Made by a program: the position numbers and the translations under genes
Assembly: GCA_030066885.1 (NCBI GenBank)
Contig: JASJAT010000001.1
Span: 1-39,994 of the forward strand
From: Arenicellales bacterium
GTDB taxonomy: Bacteria > Pseudomonadota > Gammaproteobacteria > Arenicellales > JAANXG01
Length of the DNA: 39,994 nt
Reading direction: 5' to 3'
Notes under the pieces: generated by a model
What the model saw: the letters and a program-made list of their open reading frames with translations, nothing else
What the model was told of the DNA's origin: nothing
Databases searched by the model: none
In this document: piece by piece, positions 24,822 to 33,004 of the stretch
Layout of the letters: every line of letters begins with the position of its first letter
How positions within the stretch are numbered: position 1 is the first letter of the stretch

Positions 24822-25634
24822 CTAGAAAAGAGTGCCGCTGAGTTCTTGTATCGCTTGCAACATTTCTTCATCATCGGTCAACGCTTCTGCGATTGCGACA
24901 CGACAGGCTGTTTTTGGGTCTACTCCAGAGACGATTAGTTTTGCAGCGTGCACTAGTAATCTTGTACTTGCACCTTCATCTAGTCCATTCCCTTTTAAAT
25001 TTCGAGTCATCCCAGCGAATTTAACTAACCTTACTACTACCGACTCATCCAAAGACGATTCGCTCGTAACGATTTCTTTCTCCAATTCGGGTTTTGGATA
25101 ATCGAACTCGATAGCAACAAAGCGTTGGCGTGTACTCTGCTTGAGATCTTTCAGAACACTCTGGTATCCGGGGTTATATGAAATCGTCAGACAAAACGTG
25201 TCTGGCGCCTTCAATACCTCACCTGTCTTCTCGACCGGCAGGATCCTTCTGTCATCTGCCAGCGGGTGTATGACCACGGTTGTGTCTTTTCTCGCTTCCA
25301 CGATTTCATCCAGATAACAAACTCCACCAACCCGCACCGCGTGGGCTAGCGGGCCATCTACCCATTTGGTTTCACCGCCGACAACAAGAAAACGTCCCAC
25401 CAGATCCGACGCCGTAAGGTCATCGTGGCAAGACACAGTGATAAGCGGCCGCTTGAGCCTCCACGCCATATGCTCCATGAATCGTGTCTTGCCACAACCA
25501 GTGGGACCTTTTAACAATACCGGGATCTGGTTGCTGCAAGCCGCTTCGAATATCTCAATTTCTTTTGCTTGCGGCCGGTAGTAAGGCTCGTCTTCGACTA
25601 AGTATTCTTTGGTTGTTAATGCCTTTGCTTCCAT
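24822..25634 (-). CDS. CbbQ/NorQ-type MoxR-family AAA+ ATPase
   Basis: This is a 270-residue protein from the ATG at 25634. That start has GAGG 5 nt upstream and is preferred over an upstream GTG at 25652. Walker A is 'GPTGCGKT' (43-50), Walker B 'VCYLDE' (105-110), then '[20 protein letters not shown]' and '[14 protein letters not shown]', diagnostic for the CbbQ/NirQ/NorQ branch. The C-terminal helical lid includes '[14 protein letters not shown]'. These ATPases form hexamers that remodel a client together with a VWA partner, encoded downstream here. It diverges from a HAD hydrolase gene across a family (c) repeat. Which client it serves cannot be told from this window. Confidence 0.93.
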   Translation of the reverse strand: MEAKALTTKEYLVEDEPYYRPQAKEIEIFEAACSNQIPVLLKGPTGCGKTRFMEHMAWRLKRPLITVSCHDDLTASDLVGRFLVVGGETKWVDGPLAHAVRVGGVCYLDEIVEARKDTTVVIHPLADDRRILPVEKTGEVLKAPDTFCLTISYNPGYQSVLKDLKQSTRQRFVAIEFDYPKPELEKEIVTSESSLDESVVVRLVKFAGMTRNLKGNGLDEGASTRLLVHAAKLIVSGVDPKTACRVAIAEALTDDEEMLQAIQELSGTLF

Positions 25635-25674
25635 ATAAGCCTCACACGTCACTTAAGTATGTCAGATGTAGTAT

Positions 25675-25706
25675 CTAGTAACTAGTTACTAGTTCACTAG
25701 CCACTA
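25675..25706. repeat. Family (c) CTAG heptamer repeat
   Basis: The units CTAGTAA, CTAGTTA, CTAGTTC, ACTAGCC and ACTA run at 7-bp spacing. The first 18 nt (25675-25692) are a perfect palindrome. It lies between the divergent cbbQ-like and HAD genes, where promoters are expected. Confidence 0.7.
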
Positions 25707-25792
25707 CATTGAGAAACTGGCTAGAATCCACAGTTAAGTCACCGGGTTACCAGGATATCGACCCCTCTTTTTTACCGACATTCAAACATTCT

Positions 25793-26476
25793 ATGAATTC
25801 TATACAGGCACTCACGTTCGACTTAGACGACACTTTGTGGGACATAGAGCCTGTGATTGTAGAGGCGGAGCGACATGTTTATGAGTGGCTGGCACTAAAC
25901 TGCCCGAACGCTACCAAAGCGTACACTTTGCATGACATGCAAAAGATTCGCATACAAGTTGCGGAAGAATTTCCTCACCATGCCCATGACTTCACAGAAT
26001 TGAGAACGATTACGTTTCGAAGAATCCTTGCCACCACTGGCTACGACGACCACTGGGTGGATGAAGCATTCGAACAGTTCATGGCTATGCGAAATAAAGT
26101 AGAACTGTTTCCCGATGCTCTCCCCGCACTCGAAAAGCTTGCTGAACTTTTTCCCATTGCCAGTGTGAGTAATGGCAATGCAGATTTGTCTCGAATAGGG
26201 ATACGCCACCATTTCACAGCTACCATTACGGCGAGGGACCATGGCGTGGCTAAGCCACACAGGGATTTATTCTTGGCGGCGTGCCAGGCACTTGGCTGTG
26301 AACCTGGTGAGGTACTGCATATAGGTGATCATCCGGATCATGATGTATTGGGCGCGGCTAATGCCGGTATGCAGACGATATGGTTAAATCGACGTGGTGA
26401 TAGCTGGCCGCACGATAGAAGAGCAGACGCGGAGGCGAGCGACCTCTACCAGGTGTTGGAGCTTTTAAACTTATAA
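25793..26476 (+). CDS. HAD-family hydrolase (subfamily IA phosphatase)
   Basis: The 227-residue protein is read from the ATG at 25793, which places the catalytic motif at the usual N-terminal position. The longer frame from a TTG at 25709 would run out of repeat DNA. Motif I is 'LTFDLDDTLWD' (nucleophile D10, acid D12), motif II 'ASVSNGN', motif III the Lys of 'GVAKPHRDLF', and motif IV 'IGDHPDHDVLGA'. A helical cap (about 20-95) follows motif I, as in YjjG- or phosphoglycolate-phosphatase-like enzymes. The substrate is unknown. The gene is 31 nt upstream of sohB, so the two may be co-transcribed. Confidence 0.9.
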   Translation: MNSIQALTFDLDDTLWDIEPVIVEAERHVYEWLALNCPNATKAYTLHDMQKIRIQVAEEFPHHAHDFTELRTITFRRILATTGYDDHWVDEAFEQFMAMRNKVELFPDALPALEKLAELFPIASVSNGNADLSRIGIRHHFTATITARDHGVAKPHRDLFLAACQALGCEPGEVLHIGDHPDHDVLGAANAGMQTIWLNRRGDSWPHDRRADAEASDLYQVLELLNL

Positions 26477-26507
26477 AATCGAAACAAACGGCATAACAGG
26501 AACAGTG

Positions 26508-27521
26508 ATGATTGAATTTTTAACCGAGTACGGACTATTTCTAGCCAAAACAGCCACTATTGTAGTGGGAATAATCGCGATTATTGCAACGGCTGTGGCG
26601 ATGTCAAAGAAAGCAAAAATTCCGGAAAAACTCGAGGTGCAAAACCTTAATGAGAAGTATGAATCAATGGCAAATGTACTCAACGCCCAACTTCTACCGA
26701 AAAAAGAATTAAAGCAACTGGCAAAGCAACAAAAAGCAGAAAAAAAGGCCCGTAAAAAGCAGATTGATACTGCCGACAAAAAAAGAATGTTCGTTGTCAA
26801 CTTTCACGGCGACATCAAAGCGAGCAACGTATCTTCTCTGCGGGAGGAAATAACAGCTATATTAACTACGGCTAAACAAAACGACGAGGTACTGGTCAGA
26901 CTCGAAAACACCGGTGGAATTGTCCATGAGCATGGTCTGGCCGCATCGCAACTACAACGGGTGCGCGATGCTGATATACCCATCACTGTGGCAGTGGATA
27001 AGGTTGCTGCCAGCGGCGGTTACATGATGGCGTGCGTTGCACAGAAAATAATCGCCGCTCCTTTTGCAGTAGTGGGGTCGATTGGCGTCCTCGCACAACT
27101 GCCGAATTTCAATGAGCTATTAACCAAACAAGGAATTCAATTCGAGCAAGAGATGGCCGGAGAATATAAGCGCAATGTTACTATGTTTGGAAAGAACACT
27201 GACAAAGAACGAGCAAAGTTGCGCGAACAGATCGAAGAAACGCATGGCCTATTCAAGGATTTCGTAGCTCGTTATCGACCAAATCTGGATATGAGCAAAA
27301 TTGCAACTGGTGAACACTGGTACGGGACTCGTGCCCTAGAGCTCGGATTGGTAGACGAACTCATGACCAGCGACGACTATCTGCTCGAAGCTAGAAAAGA
27401 TGCTGACCTATTTGAAGTCACCTACACAGCCAAAAAATCCGTCACAGCCCGCTTACTATCAAGCGTGCAGTCTGCGTTGGGACGATCCAAAGGGGATTTA
27501 TTCGAGTACCGATATCTTTAA
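26508..27521 (+). CDS. sohB: SohB inner-membrane signal-peptide-peptidase-like protease
   Basis: This 337-residue S49-family serine protease closely matches E. coli SohB along its whole length. An N-terminal membrane anchor (about 8-31) is followed by a charged linker rich in Lys/Gln and the protease domain. Ser169 in 'VAASGGYMMACVA' is the nucleophile and Lys221 in 'GEYKRNVTMFG' the general base; 'ATGEHWYGTRALELGLVDE' is also conserved. The ATG at 26508 is chosen over the overlapping GTG at 26505 because AGGA lies 6 nt upstream and the first residues MIEFLTEYGLFLAK align with E. coli. It probably degrades or trims membrane-associated peptides. Confidence 0.95.
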   Translation: MIEFLTEYGLFLAKTATIVVGIIAIIATAVAMSKKAKIPEKLEVQNLNEKYESMANVLNAQLLPKKELKQLAKQQKAEKKARKKQIDTADKKRMFVVNFHGDIKASNVSSLREEITAILTTAKQNDEVLVRLENTGGIVHEHGLAASQLQRVRDADIPITVAVDKVAASGGYMMACVAQKIIAAPFAVVGSIGVLAQLPNFNELLTKQGIQFEQEMAGEYKRNVTMFGKNTDKERAKLREQIEETHGLFKDFVARYRPNLDMSKIATGEHWYGTRALELGLVDELMTSDDYLLEARKDADLFEVTYTAKKSVTARLLSSVQSALGRSKGDLFEYRYL

Positions 27522-27525
27522 AGAA

Positions 27526-27631
27526 GGGGGACAGTATACTTTTAATGTAAAAGTCTCGCGGTTCAATTCTATGTGATTTATCGTCACTCGAAGAAATATC
27601 AGCTTCGGTAGCTAAAAAGTATACTGTCCCT
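27526..27631. mobile_element. MITE-like element with 16-bp perfect inverted ends
   Basis: GGGACAGTATACTTTT (27528-27543) and its exact inverse (27615-27630) bound about 70 nt of non-coding DNA. It occupies the spacer between convergent sohB and prc and starts 5-6 nt after the sohB stop. The compact non-coding form and the perfect ends suggest a non-autonomous element mobilised in trans, perhaps by an IS200/RAYT-like enzyme. It could also act as a bidirectional transcript end. No direct target duplication is obvious. Confidence 0.65.
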
Positions 27632-27652
27632 GGTTTAGTACGATGATCCGGT

Positions 27653-29758
27653 TTATTCGCTATGCAAAGTCAGCAACCGCTCATCTCTGCTCAAGGCAAT
27701 AATATCCGCCAAAATCCACGACGCTTCGCGGCGTAGGATGTTGTCTTCATCCGTGTTCTCACTCGGACTACGACTTGCCGGGTTGCGTTGATCATCCAGG
27801 CTACCCAGTTCAGGCAGTCCTTGTGAACGACGATAGTGGTTGAGCCGTTCAAGGGCACTGTTAACGTTGTTCTCGCGAGCCTTGCGCCGCTCCGATTCCA
27901 GTAGACTGATGGTCTCCTGCTGTCGCGCTTGTCTGATTGCTTCAGCTTCGCCAACAAGGTAAACAAAACCGGGATCTTGGCCAATCCTGAGCTGGTGGTT
28001 TTTTCGAGCGGCTTCAACCGCCTTTTTGTTGATGCCTCCGATACTATAGTTGGCGGGCCGGACCGACGCCCAGGGCAAAGCATTATCCAACGATCGTTCA
28101 CCCTGCTCTTGTGAGTCTACTGCCGTTGGGAAAACAATATCCGGAACAATACCGCGGTGCTGAGTACTCTCGCCATTGATTCTGAAAAACTGCGCGATGG
28201 TGAACTTGAGCTGACCTAAGTCTCCACCTTTAAACCGAGCGAATCGATTCAAATCAACCAAACGTTGAACCGTACCTTTGCCGAACGTGGGTTCTCCGAT
28301 GATTACTGCTCGATGATAATCTTGCATGGCCCCGGCGAAAATTTCCGATGCAGATGCGCTATTACGGTCCACCATCACTGCAAGTGGACCCGCGTAGGCG
28401 ATCTCAGGATCGGGATCATCGTTTATGTTAATTCGCCCGGAAGAATCACGAACTTGTACAACTGGACCCGACCGAATAAACAAACCGGTTAGCTCTGTCG
28501 CCTCTGCTAGAGAGCCGCCTCCGTTTCCGCGCAGATCGATAACGATACCGTCGATTTCCCTAGCGTTTAAATCACCCAATATTTTTCTTACGTCTCTGGT
28601 CGTACTTCTAAAATTTTTATCCCCTTTTTCCCGACCTTCAAAGTCAGTATAAAACGTCGGCACGTTTACTACGGCAATGTTGAACGTACCATACTCAGTC
28701 TTTGTTTCGATTATCTCGCTTCTTGCCGCTTGTTCTTCGAGTTTTATTTCATTTCGCACCAAAGTGACGGTTTTGCTGGCGCCATCCGCGGACTGACCTT
28801 TTGGTAAAACCAGCAGCCTTACTATCGTGCCTTTAGGTCCGCGGATCAGATCAACAACGTCCCCAAGTCGCCAACCCACTACATCGACAATTGGCTCTTC
28901 ACCTTGTCCGACACCGGTTATGCGATCATCCTCAACCAACTGTTTACTCATCGCCGCGGGGCCACCCGGGATGACTCGACGCACGACGGTGTACTCGTTT
29001 TCAGTTTGTAACGCCGCACCGATCCCCTCTAGCGATAAACTCATCCTGATCTTGAAATTATCTGACGCGTGCCTTGAAAAATAGGAAGTGTGGGGCTCGA
29101 TAGTTGCAGTGTACGCATTGATGAACATTTGATAGACATCGTCGCTGTTAAATTGTTGGATTCGGTCAGCTAAACGCTGATAACGGCGACTCAAAACATC
29201 AACGATCTCATCACGTTCGCGTCCACTCAAAGTTAGGTTGAGCGAATCGTTTTTCACCCGCTTGCGCCAGATTTCATCGAGTTCGGCCTTACCCTTAGCC
29301 CAAGGAGCTGCGCTGCGGTCTGGAACGAATTCTTCCGACACGCTGAAATCGAAACCTTGTTCAAGCTGACTGAGGGCAAAAGCCACACGCTCTTCTAGTC
29401 GGAGCCGCAAGCGCTTGAATATCTCGAACGCGGCGTTCAATTGCACTTCTCGTAACGCGTCGTCGATACGATGCCTGAATTTTTCGAACTCCGATATATC
29501 AGAGGCCACAAAGTAACTACGATTTGGGTCCAGGGCCTCCAGGTATTGTTCCAGAATGAGCTCGGACTGGGCGTCGTTTAATGTCCGATTCCGATAATGG
29601 TACCGACCAAGAAATTGAACGATCAATTCGGTGGCACGAAGCTGATCTTGGGAGGCATGAAGTTGCGCCGGATCAGTGGGAATCACTTTGGCAGCGGCAT
29701 TAACCGCGACCAATCCCAACGCAAGCAATACAATCAAGTGTGGCTTGAGACGATACAC
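27653..29758 (-). CDS. prc: Tail-specific (C-terminal processing) protease Prc/Tsp
   Basis: This 701-residue periplasmic S41 protease has a signal peptide (about 1-23; 'LIVLLALGLVAVNAAAK'), an N-terminal helical domain ('YHYRNRTLNDAQSELILEQY', 'LDPNRSYF'), a PDZ domain (about 240-330) and a catalytic core. The Ser/Lys pair aligned to E. coli Prc is Ser469 ('RNSASASEIFAGAMQDY') and Lys494 ('GEPTFGKGTVQ'), with Asp480 conserved. A typical C-terminal DUF3340-like region follows. The start is GTG with AGAGGA 6 nt upstream. Prc trims or degrades envelope proteins such as penicillin-binding protein 3 and peptidoglycan hydrolases in E. coli; that role is inferred here by homology. Confidence 0.95.
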   Translation of the reverse strand: MYRLKPHLIVLLALGLVAVNAAAKVIPTDPAQLHASQDQLRATELIVQFLGRYHYRNRTLNDAQSELILEQYLEALDPNRSYFVASDISEFEKFRHRIDDALREVQLNAAFEIFKRLRLRLEERVAFALSQLEQGFDFSVSEEFVPDRSAAPWAKGKAELDEIWRKRVKNDSLNLTLSGRERDEIVDVLSRRYQRLADRIQQFNSDDVYQMFINAYTATIEPHTSYFSRHASDNFKIRMSLSLEGIGAALQTENEYTVVRRVIPGGPAAMSKQLVEDDRITGVGQGEEPIVDVVGWRLGDVVDLIRGPKGTIVRLLVLPKGQSADGASKTVTLVRNEIKLEEQAARSEIIETKTEYGTFNIAVVNVPTFYTDFEGREKGDKNFRSTTRDVRKILGDLNAREIDGIVIDLRGNGGGSLAEATELTGLFIRSGPVVQVRDSSGRININDDPDPEIAYAGPLAVMVDRNSASASEIFAGAMQDYHRAVIIGEPTFGKGTVQRLVDLNRFARFKGGDLGQLKFTIAQFFRINGESTQHRGIVPDIVFPTAVDSQEQGERSLDNALPWASVRPANYSIGGINKKAVEAARKNHQLRIGQDPGFVYLVGEAEAIRQARQQETISLLESERRKARENNVNSALERLNHYRRSQGLPELGSLDDQRNPASRSPSENTDEDNILRREASWILADIIALSRDERLLTLHSE

Positions 29759-29991
29759 GAACGTTCCTCTATGTTCCCAACATGGATTTCGGCGCGGGGG
29801 GTCGTATAAATATAGAACAGATGACCAACCTCCCGCCAGTATTAGGTTTATAAAATCTCCATATTTCTTTGTTTTCGCTATTGTCCTGTATTATTGGACC
29901 AGAAAAATGCTGATTTCCTCACAAAATGGCGTATTTTACCTTGGAAAGTCCCATCCTCTTAGAATGCGCTCAAACTGCTAGATAGGCAAAT

Positions 29992-31323
29992 ATGCTCAGC
30001 TACGAAGACAGGCGGGATACCCTGATTTCGAGGTTCAATGGAACAACGGATACGGTACGTCTTGGCAAGGATACCTCAAATTTGTTTAGAGATCGCTCGC
30101 AAACCAGGCAGCCGTTACTGAATGTTCGCTCGTTCAATCACGTACTTAACGTTGACCGCGATCATCGCTGGGTGGAAGTGGAGGGTATGACCCCCTACGC
30201 TGATCTGGTGGCAGCAACCCTTCCTCACGACTGCATGCCTTGTGTAGTACCGGAACTCAAATCCATTACCATCGGTGGTGCAGTGTCTGGTGTAGGTATA
30301 GAGTCAACGTCGTTTAAATACGGTTTGGTTCACGAGACAGTACTGGAGATGGAGGTACTTACAGGCAACGGTGACCTTGTGATTTGTACGCCGAACAATG
30401 AACACCGAGACTTGTTCTTCGGCATACCCAACTCATATGGAACTTTGGGTTACGTGCTGAAGCTGAAAGCAAGCACCGTTAAAACCAAACCTTTTGTCAG
30501 ACTGGAACATATCAAACACACCGACGCAAAAGCTTATTTCGAACATATACAAATACTCTCTACACAAGATATAAGTTTCCTCGACGGTGTCATGTTTGAG
30601 CCCGGCAATTACTATATATCTATAGGCAACTTCACCGACGATGCGCCTTACCAAAGTGACTACACCTATAACTACATGTACTACCAATCGATCAGGGAGA
30701 AAGAGGTAGACTATTTGACTACCCGCGATTACATCTGGCGGTGGGACACGGATTGGTTTTGGTGCTCAAAAAATGTTGGCGCACAAAATCCGCTATTGCG
30801 TCCTCTATTTGGACGCAAACGCTTGAATTCCATTTTTTATACCAAGGTCATGCGCTGGAATACTAAATGGGGGTTTACTCGGTATTACAACCGATTTAGA
30901 GGCATTCATACCGAGTCGGTAATCCAAGACATCGATGTGCCTATCGATCGTGCGCACGAATTCTACGAGTTCTTTGATGAGGAGATAGGCATTCGCCCAG
31001 TGTGGATTTGTCCCGTCGTTGCTTATAACAAATCCGCTGAATATCCACTGTTCCCGATGGACCAGAACGAAACCTACGTCAATTTCGGTTTTTGGGATGT
31101 TGTTCGCGATAAGGAAGCAAGACTTACGGGGTTTTACAATAAGAAGGTTGAAGACATAGTGGAAAAATTGGGCGGTATAAAGTCACTTTATTCAGACGTT
31201 TATTATTCAAGAGATAAGTTTTGGCAAATTTACAACCAAGAGGCATATCAAACGCTCAAACGTAAATATGATCCCAATAAACGTCTAAAGGACTTATATG
31301 ACAAATGCGTGTTGAGAAACTAG
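29992..31323 (+). CDS. FAD-binding oxidoreductase, DHCR24/Diminuto-like
   Basis: This 443-residue protein has an N-terminal PCMH-type FAD domain (about 15-165): 'HRWVEVEGMTPYADLVAATL', then 'PELKSITIGGAVSGVGIEST' for the pyrophosphate loop, and 'NSYGTLGYVLKLKAST'. The remainder, rich in Tyr/Trp/Phe ('YTYNYMYYQSIREKE', 'WICPVVAYNKSAEYPLFP', 'FGFWDVVRDKEARLTGFYNK'), matches the layout of delta24-sterol-reductase-like proteins. Bacteria mostly lack sterols, so the substrate may be another lipid or isoprenoid. No covalent-FAD His motif is obvious. It is divergent from prc with a weak AGG before ATG. Confidence 0.85.
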   Translation: MLSYEDRRDTLISRFNGTTDTVRLGKDTSNLFRDRSQTRQPLLNVRSFNHVLNVDRDHRWVEVEGMTPYADLVAATLPHDCMPCVVPELKSITIGGAVSGVGIESTSFKYGLVHETVLEMEVLTGNGDLVICTPNNEHRDLFFGIPNSYGTLGYVLKLKASTVKTKPFVRLEHIKHTDAKAYFEHIQILSTQDISFLDGVMFEPGNYYISIGNFTDDAPYQSDYTYNYMYYQSIREKEVDYLTTRDYIWRWDTDWFWCSKNVGAQNPLLRPLFGRKRLNSIFYTKVMRWNTKWGFTRYYNRFRGIHTESVIQDIDVPIDRAHEFYEFFDEEIGIRPVWICPVVAYNKSAEYPLFPMDQNETYVNFGFWDVVRDKEARLTGFYNKKVEDIVEKLGGIKSLYSDVYYSRDKFWQIYNQEAYQTLKRKYDPNKRLKDLYDKCVLRN

Positions 31324-31349
31324 CAAGGGCACTACCAACACTAGCCCGT

Positions 31350-31500
31350 ATATGCATCAGGAGCCCGGATGATGGCGCAGGACGGGGTTGATTGGGCGCC
31401 GGGCTGGAAATCAGGACATAGCTGTAGCTATGGCTTGAGTGAAGCCCAAGCCCAAGCGGGCCTGGACCAGACAGGGCCGGGGTAGGCCGATCACTGGAGC
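31350..31500. other. GC-rich intergenic segment with serial hairpins
   Basis: The 265-bp gap holds several potential stems in a row: AGCCCGG/CCGGGCT (31362-31405), CATAGC-TGTA-GCTATG (31417-31432), GGCTT-GAGTG-AAGCC (31432-31446) and GGCCTG/CAGGGCC (31459-31478). It is more GC-rich than the flanks. Open frames across it give Pro/Ser/Gly-rich nonsense. It may be a structured RNA, a palindromic repeat relic or a 3'-UTR fold; no known RNA family was recognised. Confidence 0.35.
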
Positions 31501-31600
31501 AAACTGTACCCATCGAAAGATCAAACATTGAGTTAATTTAGTCGTTAATTTAGGAACTTAATGAAACACACGGCCGCCTTGGTGCAATATGCGGGCTGAT

Positions 31601-31978
31601 ATGTCGTCGAGCAAATACCAACGCATTTGGGATGTAGTCGCAGAAATACCCTATGGGAGAGTCGCGAGTTACGGCCAGATTGCTCGTATCGCGGGTTTAG
31701 GCGGACAAGCCAGACAAGTTGGGTACGCCTTACACAGCACGCCTGATGGTTTGGATTTACCCTGGCACCGGGTAATCAACGCGCAAGGGCGCATATCGTT
31801 CCCCAAGGGGAGCCCCAGCTATCGACGTCAACGAGAATTATTGGAAGCGGAGGGGATTGAGTTTAGCAATGGACGTCTAGACCTAACGGCATACCGGTGG
31901 CAGCCCGGTGACGCAGAATTGCCGAAGGAATACCTTGAGGCCGAACAAAACGCAAGAAAATTCTCGCCAAGACGCTAA
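31601..31978 (+). CDS. Alkyltransferase-like (Atl) DNA-repair protein
   Basis: This protein of about 125 residues from the ATG at 31601 (an in-frame ATG lies at 31589) resembles the C-terminal domain of O6-alkylguanine-DNA alkyltransferase. It has 'IPYGRVASYGQIARIAGLGG' with the helix-turn-helix and then PWHRVIN in place of the PCHRV active site, so the acceptor Cys is Trp55. That substitution defines Atl proteins (YbaZ/Atl1), which flag bulky O6-alkylguanine for nucleotide excision repair instead of repairing it directly. The last six codons ('KFSPRR' and stop) lie in a family (a) repeat, so the native C-terminus has probably been replaced. Confidence 0.93.
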   Translation: MSSSKYQRIWDVVAEIPYGRVASYGQIARIAGLGGQARQVGYALHSTPDGLDLPWHRVINAQGRISFPKGSPSYRRQRELLEAEGIEFSNGRLDLTAYRWQPGDAELPKEYLEAEQNARKFSPRR

Positions 31979-32222
31979 GCTCACAGTAGTGGTACACGGA
32001 TATACCGTGAACGAATCTAAGGATGTAAAAACAAAATGGTCATTGCGGTACCGCGTCCCCCGGACTCAATCCGGGGGGCCGCGGTAATCCAGAATAGTTA
32101 AAAGAATGACAATAGAAAGTTTAAAGAGCTATTTTCCAGAAAGCTGTTCTAGGTTTTGATATTTCCTTTTTACTTTAAACTCTTAACTAACTTCTTAGCG
32201 TGCTCTGCGCCTTCGCGAGAGA
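31960..32222. repeat. Family (a) 7-bp-period element, copy 3, with internal hairpin and family (b) arms
   Basis: The left end (31960-31983) reads TTCTCGCCAAGACGC then TAAGCTCAC. The right end (32194-32222) reads CTTAGCGTGCTCTGCGCC then TTCGCGAGAGA. Inside are a CACGG-ATATA-CCGTG stem (31995-32009), a long hairpin at 32049-32086 (TACCGCG/CGCGGTA outside, CCCCCGGA/TCCGGGGG inside, loop CTCAA), and facing family (b) arms near 32113-32128 and 32168-32190. The left end supplies the stop of the Atl gene. Confidence 0.72.
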
Positions 32223-32244
32223 ACATAATGTCTATGTTGTGCTG

Positions 32245-33000
32245 TTATGTTCGACTACCTAGTAGAAGGTCTTTTGCCTGGTTTATCTTCGCCGCCAAAT
32301 AGGTTGAACCACCTCGATCCGGGTGTAATTTCTGCATCAACCTACGATGAGCGTTGGTGATCTCTTCATCGGTAGCTTTTGCTGTAACACCAAGTATTTC
32401 TCTCGCTTCTTGCTCGCTCATCGGGCCGTCACTAATAGTGTGGCCTTGTTCTGCGCCAGGTTCGCGCCAATCCTCTCCGTACACACGGTCTAAATAAGCC
32501 TCCAACAATGCAAAAGATTCATCGTCCTGTTGTTTATATTGGCGCAACAGCCTTTGCAATTGAGGCAGATCGAGCTCGGACAATCGCTTACCCTTAAGCT
32601 CTCCTTCCAAAATTTCTCCGTCCATCTTACCGCTGTCATGCTCCAGCGTCATACGAAGAAAACGAGAATTCACTTGCGACGTTTGCATCTTGGCTGGCCC
32701 ACCGGACTGGTATGCACCGGCCGCTCGTGAGCTCTGAATATGACTATAGAGCTGGCTCAAGATTGGAACAAACCGGAGAAGCGATAAAATGCGGCCCAAG
32801 AATGGAAGGGCTGCGGCGACAGCAGCGAATATCCAGTTCAACCTTCCGGTAGCCGCCAACAATACGATTGCTACGATTGCAAACCATAGCGTCCCTCGCC
32901 GCAAGTATTGAGCAACTTTCTTGGGGTCCTCTTTGAGCAACCAATGGATAAAAACGACGGCCAAGACGACGACGATAAACAATAAGACCAGTCGACCCAT
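32245..33000 (-). CDS. Membrane-anchored J-domain protein
   Basis: This 251-residue protein has two hydrophobic segments near the N-terminus (about 2-20 and 36-68), a linker, a middle region ('[18 protein letters not shown]', '[18 protein letters not shown]'), and a C-terminal J domain (about 196-251) with the essential H226-P227-D228 in '[20 protein letters not shown]'. A J domain at the C-terminus after membrane helices resembles Tim14/Pam18-type proteins and recruits DnaK to the membrane. It begins 4 nt after the stop of the VWA gene, so the two are translationally coupled and probably work together. Client unknown. Confidence 0.9.
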   Translation of the reverse strand: MGRLVLLFIVVVLAVVFIHWLLKEDPKKVAQYLRRGTLWFAIVAIVLLAATGRLNWIFAAVAAALPFLGRILSLLRFVPILSQLYSHIQSSRAAGAYQSGGPAKMQTSQVNSRFLRMTLEHDSGKMDGEILEGELKGKRLSELDLPQLQRLLRQYKQQDDESFALLEAYLDRVYGEDWREPGAEQGHTISDGPMSEQEAREILGVTAKATDEEITNAHRRLMQKLHPDRGGSTYLAAKINQAKDLLLGSRT

Positions 33001-33004
33001 CTAG

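Noticed and set aside
25709..25792. N-terminal extension of the HAD hydrolase from a TTG
   Set aside because: It begins next to a family (c) repeat, lacks a ribosome site and would move the catalytic motif away from the N-terminus.
31256..31528. 90-codon minus-strand frame, Pro/Ser/Gly rich
   Set aside because: It overlaps the end of the FAD oxidoreductase gene and the hairpin-rich gap; the composition is not protein-like and it has no start signal.
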